In this document: positions 35,346-47,294 of the stretch, in pieces
Position numbering within the stretch: the stretch's first letter is position 1
How the letters are laid out: every line of letters starts with the position of its first letter
NCBI GenBank assembly: GCA_028671895.1
Contig: CM053801.1
Span: forward strand, 16,095,375 to 16,159,374
Reading direction: 5' to 3'
DNA length: 64,000 bases
DNA from: Oenanthe sinensis
Taxonomy: Eukaryota > Streptophyta > Magnoliopsida > Apiales > Apiaceae
The notes under the pieces: model-generated
What the model was told of the DNA's origin: nothing
Databases searched by the model: none
The model's input: the letters and a program-made list of their open reading frames with translations, nothing else
Translations under genes and position numbers: made by a program

Positions 35346-37152
35346 ATTAGAAATTAGGCTCATATGACTTCACTAAATTTAATAATCCACCTGCTTAAGT
35401 ATGCATGTATAGGCCCAACATTATAGTCAGTTCAACAAATTTATATTGTCATTTAGTAAGCAATTAAATAATGTCAATAAAATTTTATTAGCGCACACAA
35501 CTATACATATGTTTTGTGCACGATTGGATAGTAAAATGACAAGTGGGTTCTGAGGTACATATGAAATTTCTAAAAACAGATACTTAAGTGTATAAATTTA
35601 TAAATTAAAAATTTCTAACTACTAACATTCGGGAGAAAATTTTTGTTATTAAAACCTACATTTTTTATAATATTAGTAAAATAAATTTTACTAATATTAG
35701 TAAAATATTATTAAAAAAATTTAGCTACTAACATTCTGGAGATTTTTTTTTGATAAAAAAAACTACATTTTTATAAAAAAAATTAATATTTATATAAATA
35801 TTTTATTATGAATTTATAAATACAATAATGATTCTGTACTTTAATTTATTTTTATTTTATATTATAATTCTGTGGAATTTTTAAGGTTATTATGATTTTC
35901 ATAATAATAAAAATTTCATTTAAAGGATAGTATATATATATATATAAATATTTATATTCAAAATTTAATAATTTAGTTGAAGATTTTAAAGATTAAAAAA
36001 GGATTAAAAAATTTTGGTCAGATTTTTTTATAAATTCAATTATAATAATATATTCCCTCCGTTGTAAAATAATAGTTATTTTAACTTTTAATACGTATAT
36101 TAATTTATTGAAGTATACAAAATTATAATTAATTTATTATAAAATTTAAATTTAATAATAAATTTAAATATATTTTTTTCATTTTAATATATGTATTTAA
36201 AATCAAAATTATTATTTTGGAAGGAAGAGCGCAGTTTGCATATATTAGAAAAATCAATGTAATAATTACTTTTCAAAGCGAAGCAACATGTTTATACTTA
36301 ACAGTGGTCATAGGATTTCGTGTGTACAGAGTCTTCACAAGGGAAACAATAGTCTACCAATCTGAATTATATATATGATTTTTAGCCTAATAATTTGACA
36401 AAGGAAAAAATCAACATATATATATTTCTCAACCTACATTTTCATTTAATATTTCTAAGTTAGGTGAGTGACATGGTATCATTGACTCTGCACATTCATT
36501 ATATAACTTATCTCATGAACTTGATTTATTAAATGCTACCCAGCCTTCAAAATTAGTTGGAGCATTTGTGTGAGTTTTCTTCGGTGAAAAGCCTCAATCT
36601 CTTAATTTTTTTCGTTTTTATTGTTTTTTCCCCAATAAAATTTAATTTTTTGGGGCATTTGTGTGTCTCTCTTTTTGAAGTGTTTGTTTGTCCCTCTTTT
36701 TGAGTGTTTTGTTTAGTTATATTTGGATTTAATCGGTGATGGATCTTTTGAGAATGATTTTGTTGATATTTTTGGGATCTAGAAAGCCCGCATTGAAACT
36801 GAGACGGTGGTGGTGGTGATTATTGCAAGAGCTCACCTTTCATAACCAAAAATTATTCATCCTTTGGGGGTTTCCATTTTTGGTATATTTATAGCTGGTA
36901 TCCGGCATGTAGATAACTGGGGTGCCGCTCCTCCAACCTCAATTTATGCAATTGAGGTTTCTGAACAATGAGCTAACAATGATTTTTATGTAATAAAGTC
37001 AATTGTAATGTTGTTACTTTCAGGGATGTTGGTGCAGTTTGGATCACTTGAGAAGTCTTCGATTCCATTTTTAATTTTAAGAATTTTTAAATTATGTGTG
37101 TTAAATGATCAGGAAACAAATCAGCTAACTGTTTTTAGTATTTTATTTTTTT
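35346..37152. other. AT-rich stretch between LTR copies
   Basis: No gene can be supported. A possible degenerate Stowaway-like MITE spans about 36054-36229 (TCCCTCCG at left, GGAAGGA at right). The 36540-37000 part is less AT-rich and has no long ORF or recognised motif. Confidence 0.4.
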
Positions 37153-38222
37153 TGTTGGGAATAATTAAAACTAAACACAACAATGTGGCAGTTATATAAA
37201 CAATTAAGATGAACAGACAGATTAAACCAATTAACAAAACAAAGCACGAATGTCGAAACAAAATATATAAATCAGTAACTGCAAAAACAAGAGAAAAGAT
37301 AGAAAACTTAGCTCTAACAGAAGGTTTATGCATACAATGATAGAGCCAATTGAACTGCCGAGTCGCCAAGCCTTGCAAGAAGTCTTGACTGTTCTTGAAG
37401 AGATTATTGTCCCACTACGATGTATTGAGTTGCAGCAATATCACTTGTAGGATAAAACAACACAGAGTACGTCGTCCACAGATACGTAGCACGCAACAGC
37501 GACTAGCACCTCAGTTCGCCCAAAAAACCTTTGCACTTTATATATGCGAGGTAGGAGAAAGAGGCACACCTCAATTTGCCCGACAATCTATGCAATTTAT
37601 TTTTTAACTATGCAAGGTACAAAAAAGAAGCGTTTTTTCAACTAGATGTGCACGTCTCAATATATAGGCATCTTGAGATGTTCTTTTCTTATTATACGTA
37701 GAGTTTTGCAAGATGAGTTTTATTTGTTACTTATATTATTCAGATTAAGTAATATTAATATTCCAATATATATAGAGAGTCTGATTGTTGAAATAATCCT
37801 TACTCAATATATTTAATATTAATATTAAATAATCAATATAAATAAATCAAATAAATTTGTAATTAAAAGATATAAAGTACTCAATAGCATCATGTGACAT
37901 AAACATTCTACTTATACCAGTAATTGTAAATAACACTAACACAAGTTGCTATATAAACTTATTATCTTTCATTTACAAATTCAATGTGGGACAAACCCCA
38001 CATAACTCATTTCAAACAAGCAACTTCAACTCAATTTCTTTATGGATTCCACTAAAAAAATGTCTTAGATCCAAACATGAAAGTTTAAGTCCTTATAGCA
38101 AGGAACAACCTCCAATAGTTATTTTCTGGAAATTACATCAAAACATATATAAAATATGCCTTAAAATTTCCATTTTCTAACCGTTTTCCTACCGATTGTA
38201 TCGGTCGGGGGTTTGTCCCAAC
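37153..38222 (-). mobile_element. Solo LTR of the copia family
   Basis: The plus-strand reading begins TGTTGGGAATAATTAAA and ends GTTTGTCCCAAC, inverted termini TGTTGGGA/TCCCAAC. Its left 125 bases match the LTR fragment beside the copia gag at 35223. GTGGGACAAACCCCAC at 37986 is a short palindrome. No internal domain adjoins and no target duplication was clear. Confidence 0.6.
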
Positions 38223-38547
38223 TGTGTTTTGTTTTATTTAATGAAAATTGATATTTATTTATCAAATAAATTAAATGGTCGGAGTCTTGATTTATTATAC
38301 GTATAATACAGTCATACAGAGTGTATACACACATATATATTACAATTTACAACACTCAGCAAGTTAAAACATTACTGGTCATAAGTCTGCAGTTTTCACA
38401 GTAACAGAGTCGAATCACTAGCCAACTGGCCAAGTCGTTAGAAAATGTAGCAAAATGAAAGCAACTGGTGAATTAAATTTGCTAAAAAAAACGTTTTATA
38501 AAATGATTGGACTAGTCGTATTGTTTATTTTAGTAGATTACATTATA

Positions 38548-38777
38548 CTACCTCCATTTTTTTATATGTCATTTTATCTTTTAGAACACATATTTAGGTA
38601 TTTTGACAGAATATTAAAGTTTAATATTTTTAAAATTTTATTTTTTTGAATAAAAGTATTAATTCTATATTTTAATTCAAAAAAAGAAAATTTTAAAATT
38701 AATAATTTTAACTATCCGGATAAAGCACCTAAACATGTGTGTCAAAAGTCAAAGCGAGTTGTAAAAAAGGAAGAGAG
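38548..38777. mobile_element. Diverged Stowaway-like MITE
   Basis: The left end CTACCTCCATTTTTTTATATG and the right end, inverted CTCTCTTCCTTTTTTAC, are flanked by TA on both sides (38546-38547, 38778-38779). The 230-bp length fits the family. Confidence 0.6.
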
Positions 38778-39245
38778 TATATAATAGCTTGTGGAATGCA
38801 AAAGTATTATGAAGAATATCTTACTTCATATTATTGACTTGTGCACTAATCTAACTTGTGTAACCTTCAAAAGAAATTGGGGTACGTTAATAAAAGCTAA
38901 CAATAAATTTTATTTTCTATTGATTTGTTGTTGATTTTTTTGTTTTAACCACATGATTATAATAATTATTTTTTTAAAAAAAGTTGTGCATAAAAATATA
39001 TAACCAATATTATAATTCATATTAAAAATTAAAATTTAATAATTCTAATTTACACACAAAAAATCAAATTACAAAATATTAGAAAATAGAGAAAGCAATT
39101 CTAAATTTGAGGAAATAGTACATTTTGTATAACTGTATAACATATTTAGAAAAAACAAATTGTATAATAAAGAAGAATGTTAAAATTTTATCGATAAATT
39201 ATAGAATTTATTTATCATTTTTCTAGTGAAAATATATAAGTATAT

Positions 39246-40400
39246 TGTAGTAGCCCGCACTTTTCGGGCTATTAATTCGAGCAAATCTAAAATACCATAT
39301 AATCTATTAATCGAAAATTCTATTACAAAAATAATTATTACAAAAGCACAGCAACAAACACAAGTCAAACAACCAATGTACTCCAAGTCTAAAATCCTCG
39401 AATTCGAATGCACTCTAACTTCCTCTTATATCAAACCTGAAAATTGTAAGTAATGAGCTACACAGACCAACAAGTAACAATCAATTTACAAATATTCTAA
39501 AAAAATCAGTGGGTGTTTTAATAAAATAATTTTCCTTCAAAAAATAATAAGAGTCTTGAAAACAATTCGAGAAAAACAAACCAACACACAGTTTTAATAT
39601 TTAATGAAATCCTTTATGGAAAATAATACGATAATCTTATAAAATTCCACAGTTTTGCTATACGGCAATACTTTACCAGTAACCGGCATCTTATTCTTTA
39701 CCGTAATTTCCCAGTGGACGGGATCTAAAGTTCAATAATCACGCGCCCTTATCAGGTATCTAAGAGTGCACACTTGCACACTTAATAAAGGTATCTAAGG
39801 TTAGTTCTGGAACTATAGCGTAAAATACGAACGGGTTCAAAACGTAGAGACTAGGTTTCAAATTTTCTCATATCTTATATCTTATACAGTTCGAAAACAA
39901 TATTCTTATATATTATTCGAAATTCACCGTATCAAAATCTTTTTCGAAAATAAAAATAAATCAAAAATTATTTACCTCAAAGACGACACTAAAATCATGT
40001 AACACATGTAATATCTCCGAAATTCAAGAATCTACACCATACTTAAAAACATATTTAATTCCTTAACACCCAATTGAAATTATCATAATCCTAGAAATCT
40101 CAAATGTCAAACTTTTCCATGATTTCGAATATGTCCAGATTTGAATTTGACAGTTTTGACCCTCCAAACGATATTTTTTGGGAAAAACTTAAGCAAGAAA
40201 GTTGTATAAAATGAAAAAAATCTTTCTGAAAAGTCCAAAATCAACGAATTCCGACTTACGACAAAGTTATTATGAAATTTACAAGATAGATGAATTGTGT
40301 ATAGAAAATCCTACAAATGAATATATGTATATATTTATATATTATATGAAACATTCGGTTACACTTTTTAATCCGCTAGTATAAATATTGTTGAGATTGA
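39246..40400 (-). mobile_element. Diverged LTR of the gypsy-like family
   Basis: It begins in plus reading TGTAGTAGCCCGCACTTTTC. It shares with the LTR at 41210 the blocks GGGCTATTAAT, CCTGAAAATTGTAAGTAATG and TCAACGAATTCCGACTTACG in the same order and orientation. The middle is different and the right boundary is uncertain, so it is an older subfamily copy or chimera. Confidence 0.55.
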
Positions 40401-40692
40401 GAGAAAATTCCTACCAAAAATAATAGATGCGAGAAAAAGAAAAAGAATTAAAAAAAATCAATAAGAAATCGTGGGTGTGAAGGAAAAAATAATGTTGTCA
40501 ACGTTTGGAAGTATAATGATAAATAAAAAGATTATGAAAAAGATTTAAGGGCAGATCATAAAACAACAGTGGCATACGGCAACGGTAAGAATGATGAAAC
40601 TACAATAAAATTTGAAGAATTGAAGTTGTTTTCACCATCCAAATTTAGCATTCGAAATATTTATTATTCAATTTAAAAGAAAGCGTTGAGAT

Positions 40693-41209
40693 TGTAATAT
40701 TTTGTATTTTTTAGATTAATAAAATAGATTAATAATAATAATAAAATTGGATTAAAATTTGATAAAGATTAGGAATTAAAATTAGATTAGAATAATGAGT
40801 TTTCGAATATTGGTCGGATTTGAATCATAATAGGATTTGTTGTAGGGTTTTTAACTCTATATATAGATTAAGATCTTCTTATTCTTTCATATTCTTTTCG
40901 AGTCATCAAGGCTAAACAGTTACAAATCTATGTTGACACAAATCTCTATTCTTTTTCTCCATCTTTATTATTGAAATTCGTAGAATTTCCCAATACACAA
41001 ATCAGTTGTCATGTAATATTCGTACTAAATTTATCGTAAATCGGAATTCATTGATTATAGACTTTTTGGAAAGATCTTTTCGTTCTCTATGACTTTAGTG
41101 TTAAGTTTTTCGAGAAAACACCGTTTTGAGAGTCAAAACGGTCAAATACAGATCTCATCAGAATTGGAGTTATGAAAAAATTCGACGTTTGAGATGCCCG
41201 AGATGTGAC
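40693..41209 (+). mobile_element. Truncated LTR copy in opposite orientation
   Basis: Reading plus, it starts TGTAATATTTTGTATTTTTTAG and runs through TTGGATTAAAATTTGATAAAG to GATGCCCGAGATGTGA, matching the minus-strand reading of the LTRs at 41210 and 42919. It stops abruptly at 41209, where the next, inverted LTR begins. Confidence 0.7.
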
Positions 41210-42757
41210 TGTAACAGCCTGCACTTTTTAGGCTATTAATCTTACACAATCTAAAATACAAAACAAAATATTAATCTAAAACTCTATTACAAAGATAACT
41301 ATTACAAAAACGCAGTTAACAATGACAAGTTAACAATCAATTTACTCTAAATCTAAGATCCTCGAAATCTAATGCACTTCATCTTCTTCTTACACCGAAC
41401 CTAAAAATTATAAGTAATAAGCTCCACAACCCAATAAGTAACCAATCGATCCAACTAGTCGGGTCAAGTAACAAGTAATACATATAACAAAATACTTTTC
41501 GATACGATAACTATATATATAACTTTTCATTACACTTTCTTATTCTTATTCGATACGATACCACATAGCGACTGCACATAAAACAATAACTTGTTACCCA
41601 TAATTTATACCACGATCACTCAACCTAGTGATAACGATCCTAAATTTTTAGAAAGCTGTCACTACCACCCGGTGATCTTGGTCCTATATTTTCACAAATC
41701 ATGGCATAAATAAGAGTTTCAAAATCACTGTTAATACACAACACATATAGGGAATTACACGTCACTTCAAAATATAATCACTTAGCCCAAATTTTTATAA
41801 TCAAATATATGCATATTGCACATAGTTTTGAAAATTAGCGTAAATGGAGACACTTCCCCTCATCCATCTCCAATACACTGCTAAAGTGTGATTTCGTTCC
41901 TTAATGGAGAGTTCTCCTTCCGTGCCGGCTTTCCCCGCCTTCTAAGAGTAAGAAACGCAGGTGGCGCAAGAAGAAATCTATGACCCTTGAATTCGAAACG
42001 AAGAAGAGCATCAAGTATTGCTCGCTGTCAGGTAAGGGATAGAAGTTGAACGTCAACCCAAAGGGAGTTCTGCGCTCTTTCTTCCTGTGTGGGACGATGC
42101 CAGTGGGTTGTTCGCCTTTTGAATCAAACAAAGTAAAACCACCCATAGGGGGTTCACTGCACAAGGCCTCTGCAACAACGCTAGAAAGATCGATCAGAAA
42201 ACTTACCTCAACTGTGAAAACCAAGACACTATATTATAACATATAACCAATCCTTCATACCCAATCGAAAACATCACATCTCGGGTATCTCAAACGTCAA
42301 ATTTCTTCATAACTCCAATTCTGTCAATATCTTTATTTAAAAAAACCTAAACCACTAAAGTCATAGAGAACGAAAAGATCTTTCCTAAAAGTCCAGAATC
42401 AATGAATTCCGACTTACGATGAATTTACTACGAATATTACAAGACAACTGATTTGTGTATGAGAAATCCTACGAATTTCAATAACAAAGATGAAGAAAAA
42501 GAATAGAGATTTGTGTCGAGAGAGATTTGCAACTATTTATTCTTGGTGACTCGAAAAGAATATGAAAGAATGAGAAAATCTTAATCTATATATAGAGTTT
42601 ATAACCCTATAATAAAATCTATTACGTTTCAAATCCGATCCATATTCAAAAGACCATTACTTTAATCTAATTTTAATTCCTAATCTTTATCAAATTTTAA
42701 TCCAATTTTATTATTATTAATCTATTTTATTAATCTAAGAAAATACGAGATATTACA
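41210..42757 (-). mobile_element. 3' LTR of a minimal Ty3-gypsy-like element
   Basis: On the minus strand it starts TGTAATATCTCGTATTTT and ends GCAGGCTGTTACA. It aligns with the LTR at 42919-47294 except for a foreign insertion at about 41835-42176. The preceding internal sequence ends in a polypurine tract (AAGGAGGGTAGCA, 42770-42758). The GGGGACCAAATTC...AAGGAGGGTAG type of 3' end is common in chromovirus gypsy elements, so the family is inferred as Ty3/gypsy. Confidence 0.75.
41835..42176. other. GC-richer insertion of unknown origin in the LTR
   Basis: About 340 bp are absent from the sister LTR, where GTTTTGAAAA is followed directly by the ACTAGAAAAATCGATC counterpart. The insert is visibly less AT-rich than its surroundings, with words such as GTGCCGGCTTTCCCCGCC. 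It has no TIR or LTR ends that I can see. A transferred organelle fragment (NUMT-type) is the simplest guess, but no organelle gene was recognised. Confidence 0.5.
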
Positions 42758-42918
42758 TGCTACCCTCCTTAAAAAGAATTTGGTCCCCAAATTCTCAGAA
42801 TCCTATACTTCAAAAAGATCTTACACGTCTATCCAAAAAGTCACTAATCACCCAAGTTACCAACAAGTCAAGCCTAAAGGCAATCTACATGTTTCGAATC
42901 TAGAGCTCTGATACCAAA
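42758..42918 (-). mobile_element. 161-bp internal domain with PBS and PPT only
   Basis: On the minus strand, two bases after the 5' LTR comes TGGTATCAGAGCTC (42916-42903), the initiator-Met tRNA primer site. The segment ends with the polypurine tract AAGGAGGGTAGCA directly before the 3' LTR. Nothing coding lies between. Confidence 0.8.
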
Positions 42919-44078
42919 TGCAACAGCCCGCCCTTTTGGGGTTATTAATCTTACACAATCTAAAATACAAAATAATATAATAATTTAAAATTCTATTACA
43001 AAATAACTATTACAAAAGCGCAGCTAACAATGACAAGTCAACAATCAATTTACTCAAAATCTAAGATCCTCGAAATCCATTGCACTCCATCTTCTTCTTA
43101 CACCGAACCTGAAAATTGTAAGTAATGAGTTACACAGCCCAACAAGTAACAAATCGATCCAACTCGTCAAGTCAAGTAACAAGTAATACATAACACAAAA
43201 TACTTTTCGATACGATAACTATACACATAACTTTTCGATACACTTTCTTATTCTTATTCGATACGATATCACACAATGACTGCACATAAAACAATAACTT
43301 GTTACCCATAATTTATACCACGATCACTACAACCCGGTGATAACGGTCCTAAATTTTTATAAAACTGTCACTATTACCCGGTGATCTCGGTCCTAAATTT
43401 TTGCAAACCATGGCATAAATCAGAGTTTCAAAATCAATGTTAATACACAACACATATAGGGTATTACACGTCACTTCAAAATATAATCACTTAACCCAAA
43501 TTTTTATAATCAAATATACGCATATTGCACATAGTTTTGAAAACACTAGAAAAATCGATCAGAAAACTTACCTCAACCTCGAAAATCAAGACACTATATC
43601 AGACCATATATCCAATCCTTCGTACCCAATCGAAAACATCACATCCCGGGCATCTCAAACGTCGAATTTCTTCATAACTCCAATTCTGCCAAAATCTGTA
43701 TTTTATCTTTTTGACCCTCAAAATGATATTTTCTGAAAAAACTTAAACCACTAAAGTCGTAGAGAACGAAAAGATCTTTCCGAAAAGTCCAGAATCAATG
43801 AATTATAACTTACAATGATTTTACTATGAATATTACAAGACATCTAATTTGTGTGCGTAAAATCCTACGAATTACAATAATAAAGATTAAGAAAAAGAAT
43901 AGAGATTTGTGTCGAGAGAAATTTGCAACTGTTTAGTCTTGGCTCGAAAAGAATACGAAGAAATGAGGAGATCTTAATCTGTTAGTCTCCTGAGAAATCT
44001 TTTGCTAAGAAGTACAGAAGGTTAAGGAAGGCTTATTCTGCACACACACACAAGCCTGTTATTATTACTAACCCTGTT

Positions 44079-46013
44079 TTGCAGAAAACAGATGCTCCCA
44101 AAGCTCCTGCAGAGCCAGACTCTGAAATCAAGAAAACACCTGAACCAGAGTCTAATGTTGAGTCAGAGTCTAGACTGCCTTTAGACTCTGATCATGACAC
44201 ATTTCGGGAAGGAATGCCATTGGATGCAGCCTCAAGTCTAATTGATGAGATCATTATTCCAAGTGATGAGGTACTGCTATTCCTATATCATTTGGTGGAA
44301 TCAGTTGAAGATCCAGGGCAATATCAGACTAAATCTCAAGTCTTGGATTTTCTTACAACCTATGAAGCCCTAAGGAAGAGAATGGAACAGGAGCTACAAA
44401 TGTCTGCACAGGATGTGGTCAAAAATCTATACAACTACCTATTCAACTCTTCATTACAAGTACAAGCAGCTGGGCTCATAGAAGGCAAGACAAATGAAGT
44501 TCTCAAAGCACTAGGTGTGCCAGACTCTGAACAGCAAATTTCAAAGAAGCCTAAAAGGCTTAAGGTCCACATAAGGAGGGAATCAGAGTATGTTGCCGAG
44601 TTGGAAACTGAGATTGAGCAACCAGTTTTTGACTATGAAGCAATTTGGGATAATGAAATTACCTACAGGACAGCCATTTAATGGATTTCTCATGTTCAAC
44701 CTCTGTCAAGACAGGTGGTTGACTTTCTAGTCCACATTGTAGGAAAGGTGGCCAACGAATACATCTATACAACCTATGAAGGTAGATTGGATCAACTCAA
44801 GGGCTCATATTATTAGAAGATTGCAAGGGAACTGCAGGACTCCTTTAACATGACTCTTTCCCAGGCCATTAATGTCATCCATGCAAGGACTTTTCTAAAT
44901 AAACACTTGGATGCATTGACTATGGAAGAACCACAGGAGGTAGCAGGTAGTGCAAGGTAGTTGGAGGATGGGACTAGTGCACCAGTGGTGACTAGTGATA
45001 AAGATGCTCAGTCTGCCTCACCCACACAAGAACCACCTAGTCAGAGGTTGGGTGATAGTGGGGCAGGGGAGTATGCTGTTAGGCCCTCCTTGACAACTCA
45101 CCAAAAAAGCTGATGAGAACCCCAATGATATGGGAGGACAAACTCTGATTGATGCTCATGAAGAAATTTCCAAATCTATTCTATCAGAGTCTATCCACCT
45201 TGAGAGGGAGTCTCATGCACCAACAGTCAAAGATGGTGACACTCAGACTCTGGTTTCTAATGAAGTCATACTGAAGCAGTCAAAGTCTAGAGTATACCCT
45301 GAGACTGGAATACTGGAGCCAACAGACTCTGAAAAGAAAGAAGATGATTGTAAGGGTTCAGACTCTGTTGCTGCTCACCCCTTGGTGGAAACCCCTAGCC
45401 TTCAGACATTTGAAGGGGTTCCCCTCCATCAAGGAGGTTCAGGTATTGTAGCACATAATTCTTCTCTCAACCCCTATTCTGTAGGATTTTTGAGTGCACC
45501 TTCCAAATTGAGTGAAAATAATAATAATAATAATAATTGAGAGGCTGGCACTGGTCCAGGCAAAAGGAGAGGTAGATACGGCTGTAGAGAAGCCTGAGTG
45601 AGAATGAGAGAGTGGGTGCCCAACCCCACTGTGAGGATGAGAGATTAGGGTATCCTGAACCTAGCTTTACTTATTGGGATCAAGATTTTCCACAGAGTTG
45701 GTCCAATGAGTTGAAGCAGGGGATGGATGAAAATTCATTTTTGTTGTTTGACAGAATTCACTCCCTTCACTTATTCACAGAAGTAGCTTTCAAGGATGCT
45801 ATTGCTGATATTACTACCACTCAAGCTTCTCTCCAAACAACAGTCTCTGACTTAACCACAAAGGTTGATTCAGTAGTTGCAGCACAGTTCACTTTCTCCA
45901 CAGTCTTAGCACAGATTCTTTTGGTTGTCACAGGTGGTGATGATGTCAAAAAGGGGGAGAAGAAAAGTGATTCAAGAAAGGTGATTCCTCCGGGAGAAAC
46001 AAATAAGAAATGA
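44079..46013 (+). pseudogene. Broken Sirevirus 3' ORF (envelope-like position)
   Basis: Open stretches at 44079-44681, 45130-45540 and 45612-46013, plus fragments between, encode a Ser/Glu/Pro-rich protein whose parts are separated by stop codons and frame changes. A segment at about 44690-44935 is the usual conserved block of this ORF in plant Sirevirus copies but carries stops. The position after pol and before the polypurine tract is where Sireviruses carry an additional ORF, often called envelope-like; its role is uncertain. It is not functional here. Confidence 0.6.
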
Positions 46014-46115
46014 TTATTTTATACTGTTCTAGATTAATTATTTCATTTTTTAGTTTTGACATCATCAAATCTTGATTTATGCTTCATTGTTTATAAAGCA
46101 TAAATAGGGGGAGAT

Positions 46116-47129
46116 TGTTAGGAATATATTAATTTGATGATGTACAAAATACTAGAACAGGATTTAGCACAGTCTATCTACAAGAATCAATCAACGGATA
46201 TCTATCTGCAAGAAGCAATCGACTGATAAATATCGATCGATAAGTCATCAACTGATAATAAGCCATCGACTGATAAAGCCAATCGAGAAGTCATCGATCG
46301 AGAACTCAAGTCATCAACTGATATTTATCAATCGAGAACTCAAGTCATCAACTGATATTTATCAATCGAGAACTCAAGTCATCAACTGATATTTATCAAT
46401 CGAGAACTCGACAACATATATTTCCTGATCGAGAACTCATCAACGGATATATAGTCATCAACGGATATTTAATGATCAAGAAGTCATCAACGGATATTTA
46501 CCAATCGAGAAGTCTCACAAGTACTCGATTGATTAGCTCACAGCCTGACTTCTCGAAGCTTAAAGGAGATGAGTATTCGGTTGATTCAAACAGCTAGTTT
46601 AAAGGAAAGTCTTCGAAGATCAAAACAAATTTATTGCAGATATGCTATGGGAAGGAAAGGGAAAATTAAGGAAGCTGTCGGTCAGAGTTTACTCTATCAG
46701 AGAATACTCGATCAGAGTTTACTCTAACAGAGAATGCTCTATCAGAGATTATCAACTGACAGAGTTTATCAGAAAAGGAAACAGACAAATCAGAGTCTGA
46801 TTTGGATAGTAAGAAGGAATTCAAGTGCAAGTCTAATTACCTTATTAAATCTATTCTTATCATAATCTGTTTTGTAATTGTATTTGTAGCTGTGTCTATA
46901 TAAACACAAAGATAGGTTATAATTCAATATCGAATTAAGAATTTATATAAAAGCAATATCTTGTAACCTAGCAGCTCTTAAGAACTTTATATCTTGAGAG
47001 AGTTTTGTATTCAAGTTCATTATTAATACAAAACAGTATTCCATTCAACATACTTGTGTTCATAATCGATTTACAGGCACTATTACATTCAACCCCCCTT
47101 CTGTAATAGATTGAATATTCTGGGAAACA
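46116..47129 (+). mobile_element. 3' LTR of the Sirevirus-like element
   Basis: It starts TGTTAGGAATATATTAAT and ends ATTCTGGGAAACA; CAACCCCCCTTCTGTAA lies near the end. A 34-bp unit beginning TCGAGAACTCAAGTC is repeated three times exactly in tandem (46298-46399), with a further partial copy. ATCAACGGATATTTA-type words follow. TATAAACACAAAG at 46898 may be the promoter region. Confidence 0.85.
46298..46399. repeat. Three tandem 34-bp units in the LTR
   Basis: Units start at 46298, 46332 and 46366, each TCGAGAACTCAAGTC followed by ATCAACTGATATTTATCAA. They are identical by eye. Confidence 0.92.
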
Positions 47130-47294
47130 TAATCTTTATATAGAGTTTAAAACCCTACAACAAAACCTATTACGATTCAAATCCGACCCATATTCGAAAC
47201 TTCATTATTCTAATCTAATTTTAATTCCAAATCTTTATCAAATCTTTATTATTATTAATCTATTTTATTAATTATAAAAATACGAGATATTACA

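Larger units (their letters stand above)
43980..47129 (+). mobile_element. 5'-deleted Sirevirus-like (Ty1-copia) element
   Basis: The element begins TGTTAG at 43980, then jumps directly into 3' internal sequence. It ends with a complete LTR (46116-47129), finishing GGGAAACA. The 5-bp repeat TAATC flanks it (43975-43979, 47130-47134), and the undisturbed target appears in the sister LTR near 42585. A polypurine tract AAATAGGGGGAGAT precedes the LTR. The 5' LTR beyond six bases, gag and pol are gone. Confidence 0.85.
42919..47294 (-). mobile_element. 5' LTR of the minimal element, split by a Sirevirus-like insertion
   Basis: Plus reading starts TGCAACAGCCCGCCC and ends TACGAGATATTACA. The sequence is homologous to the LTR at 41210-42757. 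It is interrupted at 43979 by the 3,150-bp element 43980-47129. Without that insertion and one TAATC duplicate it is about 1.22 kb. No matching 5-bp duplication was seen outside the two LTRs (GTGAC at left, CGTCT at right). Confidence 0.75.

Noticed and set aside
41901..42224. 107-codon minus-strand ORF in the GC-richer insert
   Set aside because: It spans the insert boundary into the LTR and has no recognised domain.
46298..46530. CRISPR-like array of short repeats
   Set aside because: Repeats are head-to-tail without unique spacers, lie in an LTR and occur in a plant genome.
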